DNA of 64,000 bases from CAZUDI01 sp964618975 (GTDB lineage: Bacteria > Desulfobacterota > Desulfomonilia > UBA1062). Below, one piece after another: positions 25,116 to 34,156 of the stretch. Below the pieces are notes generated by a model. That model searched no databases, was not told the DNA's origin, and saw only the letters and a program-made list of their open reading frames with translations. Location: the NCBI GenBank assembly GCA_964618975.1, contig CAZUDI010000011.1:10369-74368 (forward strand). Reading direction: 5' to 3'. Made by a program: the position numbers and the translations under genes. Positions within the stretch are counted from its first letter, which is position 1, and each line of letters starts with the position of its first letter.

Positions 25116-26527
25116 AGCGTGCCGTCCGGCGTGTCCTTGAGCTGGATGCCGCGGGCGATGAGGTGGTCGCGGATCTCATCTGCCCGGGCAAAGTTGCGCG
25201 TGGCGCGCGCCTCTGTGCGCTCGGCGATGAACTCCTCGATCTCGGCCGGGCTCAGCCCGGTGGCCGCGAGCCCGGAGGTGCGCGCGCGGGTGAGGAACAC
25301 CTCCGGCGCCTCCTCCAGGATGCCCATAATGGCGCTGACCTCCCCCAGACTGGCCTCCAGAGAGGCGTTGTCACCTTCGGAGATGAGGGGGTCGGCATCG
25401 AGCAGGCGGTTGACACCGGTGGTCAGTTCGTGCAGGGCGGCCACGACCCGGGCGGTGTTGAAGTCGTCTAACATGGCGGCCTCGCATTCCGTGCTGAAGG
25501 CGGCGAGAATGCCTTCCAGGCGCGCTGCGCCAGACTTGCGCGTCTGGGCGATGCGCTCGCGCATCTCGTAGAAACGCACCAGGGCCGATCGGGCCGTGTG
25601 CACGGCCTCGTGGCTGAAGTCGATGGGGCTGCGGTAGTGGCGGGAGAGGAGCAGCAGTCGGAGGACCTCGGGATGTACGTCACGGGTGAGTTCGCGGATG
25701 GTGAGAAAGTTGCCGAGCGATTTGCTCATCTTGTCGCCCGCGATGGTGACGAAGCCGTTATGGACCCAGTAGCGTACGAATTCCTGATCGTAAGCCCCCT
25801 CGGACTGGGCGATCTCGTTCTCATGGTGGGGGAAGATGAGGTCCCGGCCGCCGCCGTGGATGTCCAGGGTGGGGCCCAGGTAGTGGGTGCTCATGGCTGA
25901 ACACTCGATGTGCCAGCCGGGTCTTCCCGGCGACCAGGGGCTGTCCCAGGCGGGCTCGCCTGCCTTGCTGCGTTTCCAGAGGGCGAAATCGAGCGGGTCG
26001 CGTTTGTTCTCGTCCACATCCACCCGGGCGCCGGCGAGCATGTCCTCGAGCTTGCGACCGCTGAGCTTGCCGTAGGGCCTGAAGCGCGAGACGCTGTAAT
26101 AGACGTGCCCACCGGATTCGTAGGCGTAACCCTTGTCGATCAGGCGCGCGGCCATGTCGACGATCTGGGGGATGTGTTCGGTGGCCTTGGGTTCGATATC
26201 GGCGCTGAGTACCTTGAGGGTCTGCATGTCGGTGGCGAACTCTTCGATGTAGCGTGCGGCCAGTTCGCTGGGGGCTACGCCGTTTTCATGGGAACGGGCG
26301 ATGATCTTGTCGTCCACGTCCGTGAAGTTGCGTACGTAGGTGAGTGCATAGCCCTTGTGCCTGAGGTAGCGCGCGATGACATCGAAGACGATCAGTGAAC
26401 GGGCATGACCGATATGGCACATGTCATAGACGGTCACCCCGCAGACATACATGCCCACCTTGCCGGAGAGGTGCGCCTCAAAGGGCTGTTTCTTTTTGAA
26501 GGGCGTGTTGTATACCTCAATGCTCAT
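25100..26527 (-). CDS. cysS: Cysteinyl-tRNA synthetase
   Basis: A 475-residue class I aminoacyl-tRNA synthetase charging tRNA-Cys. It has the HIGH motif (CHIGHARS), the zinc-binding cysteine ahead of it (CGVTVYD) and the later Cys/His ligands around WHIECSAM, and the KMSKS motif (DKMSKSLGN). The ATG at 26527 is preceded by AGGAGG, so the open frame upstream of it is not used. It overlaps uvrB by 16 bp and follows ispF by about 130 bp. Confidence 0.97.
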   Translation of the reverse strand: MSIEVYNTPFKKKQPFEAHLSGKVGMYVCGVTVYDMCHIGHARSLIVFDVIARYLRHKGYALTYVRNFTDVDDKIIARSHENGVAPSELAARYIEEFATDMQTLKVLSADIEPKATEHIPQIVDMAARLIDKGYAYESGGHVYYSVSRFRPYGKLSGRKLEDMLAGARVDVDENKRDPLDFALWKRSKAGEPAWDSPWSPGRPGWHIECSAMSTHYLGPTLDIHGGGRDLIFPHHENEIAQSEGAYDQEFVRYWVHNGFVTIAGDKMSKSLGNFLTIRELTRDVHPEVLRLLLLSRHYRSPIDFSHEAVHTARSALVRFYEMRERIAQTRKSGAARLEGILAAFSTECEAAMLDDFNTARVVAALHELTTGVNRLLDADPLISEGDNASLEASLGEVSAIMGILEEAPEVFLTRARTSGLAATGLSPAEIEEFIAERTEARATRNFARADEIRDHLIARGIQLKDTPDGTLWERS

Positions 26528-26660
26528 GTCGGTACCTCCTGCCTGGATTATGTCCCCCGGGCTGCCAGGTTCACAAGGGTGTGAGGTGCTGCCATCCCTG
26601 GTATGCAAGGCCAAGGGCAAACGTGCTCACCTGCCACCCGCAAAGGATGGTCCATGATGT

Positions 26661-27158
26661 TCAGCCGCCCGCGGCGGTTTCGTCGGGCCTACGCATGAGG
26701 ACCACTGCCTGGGCGGCGATGGCTTCGCCCCGCCCGATCTCGCCCAGGCCTTCGTGTGTGCGGAATTTCACCGAGACCACCCCTGGATCCACCCGCAAGG
26801 CCCCAGCCAGGGTGGTGACGATTTCATCCCGGTGGGGGGCGAGCCGCGGTCGCTCGCAGATGCAGTTGGCATCAATGTTCACGACCCTGGTGCCTACAGG
26901 CAATGCCTCTACTATACTTTGGAGCATATTTAAAGAGTTCATGTCGCGGGTCCACTCGGCGGTGTCGGGGAAACGCTGCCCGATGTCGCCCAGGGCACAA
27001 GCGCCGAGAATGGCATCGATGACGGCATGTACGAGCACGTCGCCGTCGGAGTGGCCCAGCAGCCCCTTTTCATATGGAATCAGCACGCCGCCCAGGATCA
27101 GGCGGCGGCCGGAGACCAGGCGGTGGATGTCATATCCGATTCCGACTCTCAAGGACAT
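26661..27158 (-). CDS. ispF: 2-C-methyl-D-erythritol 2,4-cyclodiphosphate synthase
   Basis: A 165-residue zinc enzyme of the MEP isoprenoid pathway, forming the cyclic diphosphate with release of CMP. The metal ligands are in GYDIHRL (Asp, His) and the GHSDGDVLVHAVIDA motif follows. The ATG at 27158 has GGAGG nine bases upstream, and lies inside the 3' end of ispD (29-bp overlap). A TTG six codons earlier is less likely. Confidence 0.95.
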   Translation of the reverse strand: MSLRVGIGYDIHRLVSGRRLILGGVLIPYEKGLLGHSDGDVLVHAVIDAILGACALGDIGQRFPDTAEWTRDMNSLNMLQSIVEALPVGTRVVNIDANCICERPRLAPHRDEIVTTLAGALRVDPGVVSVKFRTHEGLGEIGRGEAIAAQAVVLMRRPDETAAGG

Positions 27159-27816
27159 GCAGCAGGGCCTCCGCAATCAGGATATCGTTTTCATAGGTGA
27201 TCTTGATATTCAGGGGTTCCCCGGGAACCACCCTGACCCGCGCGCCTTGAGCCTCGAGGAGGGCGCTGTCGTCCGTCAGCGCCGGGTGTGCCTGCGTGCC
27301 CGTATGGGCCGCGAGGATGTCCCGCAGATGAAAGGCCTGGGGGGTCTGGATGTGATAGAGTTCCTCCCGGGGAACGGTCGCTTTCACCACATCCCCCCGG
27401 ACCTCTTTGAGGGTGTCACTGGCGGGCAGGCCCGGGATGCAGGCATCATAACCCGTGAGACCCTCGATGATGCGGGTGATCAGGGCGGCGGATACCAGTG
27501 GGCGTACACCGTCATGGATGAGCACGACCTCGTCTTCCGAGGGCTGCAGGCGCTCAAGCCCGTTGTGCACCGATTCCTGCCTGGTCTGACCGCCGGGGGC
27601 CAGGCTCCAGGGGGTGGCGAGTCCCTGCAGGAGCTTGCCCGCGCGTTCGAGGTCCCCGGGGGGGACCACGATGACGATCCGTGCGATTAATGCATGCGCC
27701 GCGAAGCAGTCGGCCGTGCGACGCAGGACAGACACACCGCCAAGGGGCAGGAACTGCTTCTTGCTTCCGAAACGCGTTCCACTGCCGGCGGCCACGATGA
27801 GTGCACTAGGCGCCAT
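27130..27816 (-). CDS. ispD: 2-C-methyl-D-erythritol 4-phosphate cytidylyltransferase
   Basis: A 228-residue enzyme that couples CTP to MEP, the third step of the MEP pathway. The N-terminal nucleotide-binding motif AAGSGTRFGSKKQF is intact, as are VLIHDGVRPLV and TPQAFHL. The start ATG overlaps the end of the PIN/TRAM gene by 11 bp and the 3' end overlaps ispF by 29 bp, so three genes are tightly coupled. Confidence 0.95.
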   Translation of the reverse strand: MAPSALIVAAGSGTRFGSKKQFLPLGGVSVLRRTADCFAAHALIARIVIVVPPGDLERAGKLLQGLATPWSLAPGGQTRQESVHNGLERLQPSEDEVVLIHDGVRPLVSAALITRIIEGLTGYDACIPGLPASDTLKEVRGDVVKATVPREELYHIQTPQAFHLRDILAAHTGTQAHPALTDDSALLEAQGARVRVVPGEPLNIKITYENDILIAEALLHVLESRNRI

Positions 27817-28789
27817 TGTTTTTGGGTGAGGCGAAGATCATGCGCCCGGCAGGGGTCTGCAGGATGGAGGTGACCACCACATCGATGCCCCGATTCAGGA
27901 GCTGTTCGCCGTTTTCCACCACCACCATGGTGCCGTCATCGAGATAGGCGACGCCCTGATCCTTCTCCTTGCCCTGTTTGGTGATGGTCACGCTGATACT
28001 CTCGCCCGGTAGCACGATGGGCTTGACGGCATTGGCGAGCTGATTGATATTGAGGACGTTGATGCCCTGGATGCGGGCGACCTTGTTGAGGTTGAAATCG
28101 TTGGTGAGGATGTCTGCGTCCAGTTCCTTGGCCAGGGCGATGAGCTTGGTGTCAACCTCCTTGATCTTGGGGAAGTCCTTTTCGGTGAGCTCGACCGTGA
28201 CATTGGGGGATTTCTGCAGCCGATTGAGGATGTCGAGGCCCCTGCGGCCGCGGGTCCTCTTCAGGCTGTCCGATGAATCGGCGATGTGCTGGAGTTCGTT
28301 GAGGATGAAATGGGGGACCAACAGGACCCCGTCGATGAACCCGGCCTCGCAGATATCGGGTATGCGGCCGTCGATAATGACGCTCGTGTCCAGGAGCTTG
28401 CGCTTGCAGGGCTCGCCGGAAGGCGACTGCTTAAAGATGATCAGGTTGCCGAGTTCCTCGCCCTTGGCGATGCCCACGCTATAGCCCAGGTATCCGAAGA
28501 AGGTGTTGATGAGGATGAAGAGATAGGTTCCGTCGGGGAAACCCAGGTACACATACCCCAGTAGCGAGCCGATGAAGAGCCCGAAGATGGCGCCGATAAA
28601 GCCGCCCACATAGGCCATGGGATGCAGCTTGAAGCCCGAGGCCTCCTTGAGGTAGACGCCCAGGATAAGCCCCACGGCGATGATCGGCGCCGCGATGGTC
28701 CAGAGCACGTACGAGGTATGCAGGACGGCATAGGTGTGGGCGGCATAGGCGATGACCGCGATGATGAGAAGGCGTAGAAACCATTTCAT
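27806..28789 (-). CDS. PIN/TRAM-domain membrane protein (YacL-like)
   Basis: A 327-residue protein with about four N-terminal transmembrane helices (residues 5-110), a PIN ribonuclease-fold domain starting LLDTSVIIDGR (acidic Asp134, Asp140; later NDFNLNK), and a C-terminal TRAM domain, which binds RNA. This is the layout of Bacillus YacL and its homologues, often placed next to ispD. The start is ATG, 17 bp after the carD stop. RNA or tRNA-related function is inferred from the domains only. Confidence 0.92.
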   Translation of the reverse strand: MKWFLRLLIIAVIAYAAHTYAVLHTSYVLWTIAAPIIAVGLILGVYLKEASGFKLHPMAYVGGFIGAIFGLFIGSLLGYVYLGFPDGTYLFILINTFFGYLGYSVGIAKGEELGNLIIFKQSPSGEPCKRKLLDTSVIIDGRIPDICEAGFIDGVLLVPHFILNELQHIADSSDSLKRTRGRRGLDILNRLQKSPNVTVELTEKDFPKIKEVDTKLIALAKELDADILTNDFNLNKVARIQGINVLNINQLANAVKPIVLPGESISVTITKQGKEKDQGVAYLDDGTMVVVENGEQLLNRGIDVVVTSILQTPAGRMIFASPKNNGA

Positions 28790-28806
28790 AACATATCGTT
28801 TATGGA

Positions 28807-29301
28807 TCAGGCCTGCTCGGCCTTGCCCGTGGCCTCCAGGATCTCACGTTCCACCTGGGAGCGGTCTACACACAGGGAGATGGAGATCTCGTTCACGAGG
28901 AGGTTCTTGGCGGTATCGTACATCTTGCGCTCACCGAAGGAGAGCTCTTTGCCCCTTTTCAATATATTGAGATCCCGCAGGACCTCGGCGATCTCATTGG
29001 CCGAACCGCTTTTGATCTTTTCCATATATTCACGGTAGCGGCGGTTCCAGGTCTGATTGTCGATGGCGACATTGCGTTCCGCCAGGATGGCCATCACCTT
29101 CTGAATGCCCTTGTCGTCGACGAGCTGGCGGATGCCCACGTTGTTGGCGTTGGAAACCGGCACCATGACGGTCATCTGTGTATCGAGCACCTTGAGCATG
29201 AAGAAGGAGATGGTACTACCGGAGATCTCCCGTTCCTCGATGGCTTCAACCTCGGCAACCCCGTGTGCCGGATAAACAACCACATCTCCAACCTTAAACA
29301 T
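28807..29301 (-). CDS. CarD/CdnL-type transcription regulator
   Basis: A 164-residue protein beginning MFKVGDVVVYPAHGV, the RNA-polymerase-interacting domain of CarD/CdnL, followed by a helical DNA-binding C-terminal region. Such proteins stabilise open complexes at many promoters and are often essential. The ATG at 29301 is preceded by GAGGAAAG; an extension to 29343 is not needed. It heads the PIN-TRAM/ispD/ispF/cysS/uvrB cluster and has a well-placed promoter upstream. Confidence 0.93.
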   Translation of the reverse strand: MFKVGDVVVYPAHGVAEVEAIEEREISGSTISFFMLKVLDTQMTVMVPVSNANNVGIRQLVDDKGIQKVMAILAERNVAIDNQTWNRRYREYMEKIKSGSANEIAEVLRDLNILKRGKELSFGERKMYDTAKNLLVNEISISLCVDRSQVEREILEATGKAEQA

Positions 29302-29328
29302 ATATTCTTTCCTCTCAATAATATTAAG

Positions 29329-29357
29329 ACAATAACAATTCAAATCCGTTAAGTCAA
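29329..29357 (-). promoter_or_regulatory. Candidate promoter of the carD cluster
   Basis: On the minus strand TTGACT (29352-29357) and TATTGT (29329-29334) are separated by 17 bp in AT-rich sequence, about 28 bp before the carD start. Matches are five of six and four of six to the sigma70 consensus. Confidence 0.6.
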
Positions 29358-29494
29358 GACTGCCTCATGGTGGGGAACCAGACCGTCTTCCAGACCGAAG
29401 GTGGGGGCACAATCGGTTCCGATGAGGGTGATCAGGCGGCCGCTTGATTTCAACTCCTTGACTTTGAATGCGATTGTATGAGAAGCAGCCCTGT

Positions 29495-30295
29495 ATGACC
29501 TATCCCAACATCGATCCTGTGCTTGTCCACCTGGGGCCGATCCAGATCCGTTGGTACGGCCTGATGTATGTGATCGGTTTTTTCGTGGCCTACCTGATCC
29601 TGCTGAGGATCTGCCGCAAGGAGCGCTATGACCTGACGCGGCATGAGCTGGAGGATGTCCTCACCTACTGTATTGTGGGGTTGATCCTCGGGGCCCGCAT
29701 CGGCTACTGCCTGTTCTATAACCTGGGCGTCTATCTGGAAAACCCCCTCAAGATATTCGCGGTCTGGGAGGGGGGCATGTCCTTCCACGGCGGACTGATC
29801 GGGGTGCTCCTCGCCGGCTGGATCTTTGCGGCGAAGCGCTCCAAACCCTTCCTCATGCTGGCGGACCTCGGGGCCGTGGCGGCAACGCCGGGGCTCTTTT
29901 TCGGGCGTCTGGGCAACTTCATCAACGCCGAGCTCTATGGACGGGTGACCGGGCATCCCTGGGGTATGGTGTTTCCGGGCGGAGGGCCCTTTCCCCGCCA
30001 CCCCTCACAGCTCTACGAGGCCTTTTTCGAAGGGCTCGTGCTCTTTACCATCCTTTATGGCCTGCATTCGCGGGTGCGCACACACGGGATCCTCATATCT
30101 CTTTTCCTTATGATCTACGGTGCCATGCGTTTTGTCATCGAATTTTTCCGCCAGCCCGACCCGCAGCTGGGGTATGTGCTGGGTGGATTCACCATGGGCC
30201 AGATCCTCTGTATCATCATGATGGCCGCGGGAGGGGTCCTGCTCACATATCGGTTAAAGTCATCCACGCATAAGAGCGATAAAGTGACTACATGA
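29495..30295 (+). CDS. lgt: Prolipoprotein diacylglyceryl transferase
   Basis: A 266-residue inner-membrane enzyme that attaches diacylglycerol to the lipobox cysteine, needed for the lipoproteins predicted at 9879 and 34734. It has seven or so membrane helices, the FHGGLIGV segment and the Lgt signature GRLGNFINAELYG. I place the start at the ATG giving MTYPNIDPVLV, the usual family N-terminus; an ATG nine codons upstream (29468) is also in frame. Its stop overlaps the adenylate cyclase start by 4 bp. Confidence 0.93.
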   Translation: MTYPNIDPVLVHLGPIQIRWYGLMYVIGFFVAYLILLRICRKERYDLTRHELEDVLTYCIVGLILGARIGYCLFYNLGVYLENPLKIFAVWEGGMSFHGGLIGVLLAGWIFAAKRSKPFLMLADLGAVAATPGLFFGRLGNFINAELYGRVTGHPWGMVFPGGGPFPRHPSQLYEAFFEGLVLFTILYGLHSRVRTHGILISLFLMIYGAMRFVIEFFRQPDPQLGYVLGGFTMGQILCIIMMAAGGVLLTYRLKSSTHKSDKVTT

Positions 30296-32190
30296 AGAGG
30301 AATGAGGCGAGGCTCACCAAAGAAGTGCGAGCCTTTACCCATTACAACCGCTACAAGAAGGGTATCATGCTGCTCAATGACCCCATCGGCGCCAAGGTCA
30401 TTCTCGAGCTGTTGCCCCTTTGTATGCACATCAATCATCCCGACCTGCCGGGTTATATGGGTGACAAGGGTTGTCCGTCCGGGGTCAAGACCATGGAATG
30501 GCCCCATGAAACCCTGCAGGAACTGGGCACTTACCTCAGCGCGCACGTCAATCTCAGAGACCTGCAGGACCACGTGCCCCGGCACCGCGAGATCGAGAGC
30601 CTGATCACTATCGGCAGCGTGGGGTCCGTGGGGCAGACCCGGGATTCGGACTACGATATCTGGGTGGTAGTGGATACGGCGGCCGTGGGCATGGCCCGCC
30701 GCAGGCTTCTGGAGTGCAAACTGCGCCTGCTCGAAAAATGGATCACCGGGAACTACCTCAAGGAGGTCCACTTCTTTCTCATGGACATCCATGATATCGT
30801 GGCGAATAATTTCGGCATGGTCTCACAGGAGGGCTCGGGTTCGGCCCAGAAAAACCTCTTGAAGGAGGAGTTCTATCGGACCATGACCCTGGTGGAAGGG
30901 CGCATCCCCCTATGGTGGGTCATTCCGGCCTCCGGCGAGGGGTCGGCGGCCGAACGCGAGGACCACTACCAGCAGAACGCCCCCTTTCTGAAGGTCGACG
31001 ATTTCATCGATCTGGGGAACATCACCGCTGTTCCACAGCGGGAACTCCTCGGCGCGGCCCTGTGGCAGATGCACAAGGCCCTCGACGACCCCCTGAAATC
31101 GGTTCTCAAGATGGCCCTGGCCGCTACCTATCTCGAGAACGGCAGCAATGTGCGTCTGTTGTGTGATCTGCTCAAGGAACAGGTCCTCAATTCACGCAAG
31201 GAAGAGGTGGTCGATCCCTATATCGAATCGTTCAGGTGCGTCGAACAGTACTATCAGGAGAAGGGCGATCTTGAGACCGTCGACCTCATGCGACGGTGTT
31301 TCTACCTCAAGGTGGCCCCCCAGATCAAGGAGCGGGACCTCATCAAGATCGATCACCAGGACAAGGCCTCCATCATGGTGAATGTGGTCAAGTCGTGGGG
31401 ATGGTCACTGAAGGAGATCAAGGAACTCAACCGGTTCCAGTCCTGGGGGGTGGATAAGTACCGCCGGTTCGGCGACGAAATCCATGACTACCTCAAGAAG
31501 ACCGCCGTGTTGCTCATCCGTCGCTCGCGGGCCGCACTCATGGATGCCACCGTGGACGAGGATGTGGAGATGGAGATCCTCAGACGCCGGGTCGAGGCCT
31601 TCTATGTGCACAAGAATGGCAAGGTGAAGATCGAGAAGCGCGTGAAAAAGAAGGAACCGGCCTATCAGGAGCTGTACTTTTCCTTTTCCAAGGGGATGTG
31701 GCAGGTGGGGAGTTCCTCCCCGGGGCAGGGCGCGAGCGAGCCCATCATGTCATCGCCGCGCATCGTGGACATCATCGCGTTGCTGGTCTATAACCGCAGG
31801 TTCGACCCCTCAACGGCCTTTCACATGGTGCCCAACTCATCACCGGTGGTGCTCTCCGATATCCAGTCCCTGGCCAAGGAACTCAAGGGCCTGATTCCCA
31901 GTGCCGACTCCGTCGGCCTGAACCGTGAGGCATTGATGGAACCCAGCACGATCACCCAGATTGTTATCGTGGGCAATATGCAGATGCAAAGCCATCTGCA
32001 TTCGCTGGAGGAGGTGGACATCCTGGCCCTTAATTCCTGGAATGAACTCTTCTGCGAGTACCTGAAAGCCGACCAGCTGAAACCCTGGATGCAGCGTATG
32101 CGTGACAAGCACACCCGGCTGAGTATCTGGATGCCGGGCGAGAGCGACTCGAAGCAACTTGCCAAATCGCTCGTTTCTCTGATATCCTAA
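30292..32190 (+). CDS. cyaA: Class I adenylate cyclase-like protein
   Basis: A 632-residue protein resembling class I (enterobacterial CyaA-type) adenylate cyclases, nucleotidyltransferase-fold enzymes that make cAMP. The catalytic motif is at residues 108-124: Gly-Ser pair in IGSVGSVG, then SDYDIWV with Asp120 and Asp122 as probable metal ligands. It is shorter than the E. coli enzyme (848 residues), so the C-terminal regulatory part is reduced or different. The ATG overlaps the lgt stop. cAMP production is inferred from the motif, and a cAMP receptor is not in this window. Confidence 0.82.
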   Translation: MKRNEARLTKEVRAFTHYNRYKKGIMLLNDPIGAKVILELLPLCMHINHPDLPGYMGDKGCPSGVKTMEWPHETLQELGTYLSAHVNLRDLQDHVPRHREIESLITIGSVGSVGQTRDSDYDIWVVVDTAAVGMARRRLLECKLRLLEKWITGNYLKEVHFFLMDIHDIVANNFGMVSQEGSGSAQKNLLKEEFYRTMTLVEGRIPLWWVIPASGEGSAAEREDHYQQNAPFLKVDDFIDLGNITAVPQRELLGAALWQMHKALDDPLKSVLKMALAATYLENGSNVRLLCDLLKEQVLNSRKEEVVDPYIESFRCVEQYYQEKGDLETVDLMRRCFYLKVAPQIKERDLIKIDHQDKASIMVNVVKSWGWSLKEIKELNRFQSWGVDKYRRFGDEIHDYLKKTAVLLIRRSRAALMDATVDEDVEMEILRRRVEAFYVHKNGKVKIEKRVKKKEPAYQELYFSFSKGMWQVGSSSPGQGASEPIMSSPRIVDIIALLVYNRRFDPSTAFHMVPNSSPVVLSDIQSLAKELKGLIPSADSVGLNREALMEPSTITQIVIVGNMQMQSHLHSLEEVDILALNSWNELFCEYLKADQLKPWMQRMRDKHTRLSIWMPGESDSKQLAKSLVSLIS

Positions 32191-32261
32191 AAATCCTCCA
32201 GACGGTGAGCGCAAAGACTCAACGATTTTCAGGGAGCGCTTTTTTGCGAGGGAAGCAAGAC

Positions 32262-33101
32262 GTGGATATCCGACAACTCTCAGTGGGAATCTGCCAGATG
32301 CAGCAGGGCTATGACTTCGAGGCCAATCTGGAGCGTGCCCTCAGGATGATTGCGCAGGCCGCATCCAGGGGGGCTCAGGTGGTGGTGCTGCCCGAGATGT
32401 TCATCACGCCCTATGAGCCGGCCTCGATCCGGGAGGCCGCGACCCTGACCACAAGGGCCGCGGCCGCCATGGCACGGGCCGCCAGCGAGCACCGGGTCCA
32501 CCTCGTGGCCGGCAGCCTCCCGTGGGAAGCCGCAGGCGGACGTCTGTACAACCGGGCCTGTGTGTGGGATCCCTATGGGAGCCCATGCCTTTGCTACGAC
32601 AAGATCCACCTCTTTGACTGCGCCCCCCCGGGCGGACCGGCGGTCAAGGAATCGCTCACCATCCACCCCGGTGATCATATCGACACCTTCGAGGCCCCCT
32701 GGGGGACCTCGTCGGTGGTCGTGTGTTACGACATACGCTTCACCCCCCTGATGCAGTTGCTGGCAGACCGCGGCGTGAGGGTGCTCTTCGTGCCGGCGGC
32801 CTTCTCCCTGGCCACCGGTCAGGCCCACTGGGAGATGCTCGTGAGGATGCGCGCCCTCGAACTGCAGGCCTTTGTCGTGGGCGTGCAGCCCGCCCATAAC
32901 GGGGAACTCGGCTACGTACCCTGGGGGCACTCCCTGGTCGCATCCCCCTGGGGGGAGGTGGTCTGCGGCCTTGAAGGGCCTGAGGACATGGCGGTCGTGA
33001 CGCTCGATCTGGACGAGATCGATCACATCCGGGAGAGGTTTCCCCTGCTACGGCATCGCCGGGACGACCTCTACCGCACCACGCTCAGAGATAAGACATG
33101 A
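32262..33101 (+). CDS. Nitrilase-superfamily amidohydrolase
   Basis: A 279-residue carbon-nitrogen hydrolase. The Glu-Lys-Cys triad is visible: Glu in VVVLPEMF, Lys in CYDKIHLFD and Cys in VVVCYDIRF. The pattern is close to omega-amidase/Nit2-type enzymes acting on small amides such as alpha-ketoglutaramate, but the substrate is uncertain. I choose the GTG at 32262, with GAGGG upstream; a GTG at 32205 is also in frame. Its stop overlaps the MlaF-like start by 4 bp. Confidence 0.85.
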   Translation: MDIRQLSVGICQMQQGYDFEANLERALRMIAQAASRGAQVVVLPEMFITPYEPASIREAATLTTRAAAAMARAASEHRVHLVAGSLPWEAAGGRLYNRACVWDPYGSPCLCYDKIHLFDCAPPGGPAVKESLTIHPGDHIDTFEAPWGTSSVVVCYDIRFTPLMQLLADRGVRVLFVPAAFSLATGQAHWEMLVRMRALELQAFVVGVQPAHNGELGYVPWGHSLVASPWGEVVCGLEGPEDMAVVTLDLDEIDHIRERFPLLRHRRDDLYRTTLRDKT

Positions 33102-33847
33102 TCGAGATCCGGTCCCTCTCCAAGTCCTTCAAGGGTACCAAGGTTCTCGATGACCTGTTTCTGCGGATCCCCAGCGGTAAAACCACGGTGATCATCGGTC
33201 CCAGCGGCACGGGCAAGAGCGTGCTGCTCAAGCACATCATGGGACTCGTCAAACCGGATGCCGGCCAGATCCTCGTCAACGGCCGCGATATCACCGCCAT
33301 GGATGAACTGGAACTCAATGAGGTGCGCAAGGATCTGGGGGTATGTTTTCAGGATGCCGCCCTCTTCGATTCCATGACCGTGGGGGGCAATGTGGCCTTT
33401 CCCTTCCGCGTCCACACCAAGCTTACCCGTGAACAGGTGGCCTTCGAGGTGGCTATCCTGCTCAAGGAGGTGGGGCTCTCGGGTATTGAGAACAGGATGC
33501 CCTCACAGCTATCGGGCGGCATGCGCAAGCGGGTGGGACTGGCGCGGGCCCTGGCCATGAACCCCAAGATTCTGCTCTTCGACGAGCCCACCTCGGGCCT
33601 CGATCCGGTGATGAGCAACGCCATCAACACCCTCATCCGCCAGGTGCAGCGCTACACCCTGGCGACCTCCCTGGTGATCAGCCACGATATCCCCGGGGCC
33701 TTCTTCCTGGCGGACTACATGGCCATGATCTACAAGGGCCAGATCGTATACGAGGGCCCGCCCGAGGTCTTCAAGGACCCCAGCGACCCCCTGGTGCGGC
33801 AGTTCATCCAGGGCGGCCTCGAGGGGCCCATCAGCACAGTGCAGTAG
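33098..33847 (+). CDS. MlaF-like ABC transporter ATPase
   Basis: A 249-residue ATPase of the Mla/Ttg2 lipid-transport type. Walker A is GPSGTGKS, Q-loop VCFQDAALFDSMTV, signature LSGGMRKRV (the Mla-typical GGM-K/R form), Walker B LLFDEPTSGLDP. Mla systems move phospholipids between the membranes and need MlaE permease and MlaD, neither of which is encoded next to it here. The ATG overlaps the nitrilase stop. The isolated position is unusual, and a partner elsewhere in the genome is likely. Confidence 0.88.
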   Translation: MIEIRSLSKSFKGTKVLDDLFLRIPSGKTTVIIGPSGTGKSVLLKHIMGLVKPDAGQILVNGRDITAMDELELNEVRKDLGVCFQDAALFDSMTVGGNVAFPFRVHTKLTREQVAFEVAILLKEVGLSGIENRMPSQLSGGMRKRVGLARALAMNPKILLFDEPTSGLDPVMSNAINTLIRQVQRYTLATSLVISHDIPGAFFLADYMAMIYKGQIVYEGPPEVFKDPSDPLVRQFIQGGLEGPISTVQ

Positions 33848-34010
33848 TTCTTCCGGCCAGAAGATGGTGCCGAATACCACCGTCAATCGCAGTTCGGCCC
33901 CGCTTAAGTCTTTCAGTCCTTTGTGCATCCCCGCATGAAGTGAGGCTTATTCGTACAGCGGTTCCGAAGAGCGCATCCGCGTCCCATCCTGGGGAAGTGA
34001 GGGAGCGGCG

Positions 34011-34091
34011 GATCATGGTTATGAAATCCAGGGCAAGCCCTGGACGATCCTTGATGCCGCAAGTGGCGGGGCATTTGACCCATAGCGATTA
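34011..34091 (-). repeat. Dispersed palindromic repeat, reverse copy
   Basis: Clear 81-bp copy: GATCATGGTTATGAAATCCAG, AGGGCAAGCCCTGG, CCGCAAGTGGCGG, ending TAGCGATTA. It lies in the 33848-34156 gap between the convergent MlaF-like and Usp genes, which otherwise holds nothing I can identify. Confidence 0.9.
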
Positions 34092-34156
34092 AGATTTCCG
34101 GGTCTGATCCTGGTGGGCCGAGTGATGCCGCGCGGCGGTGGTATGGCTTGCTGGGA

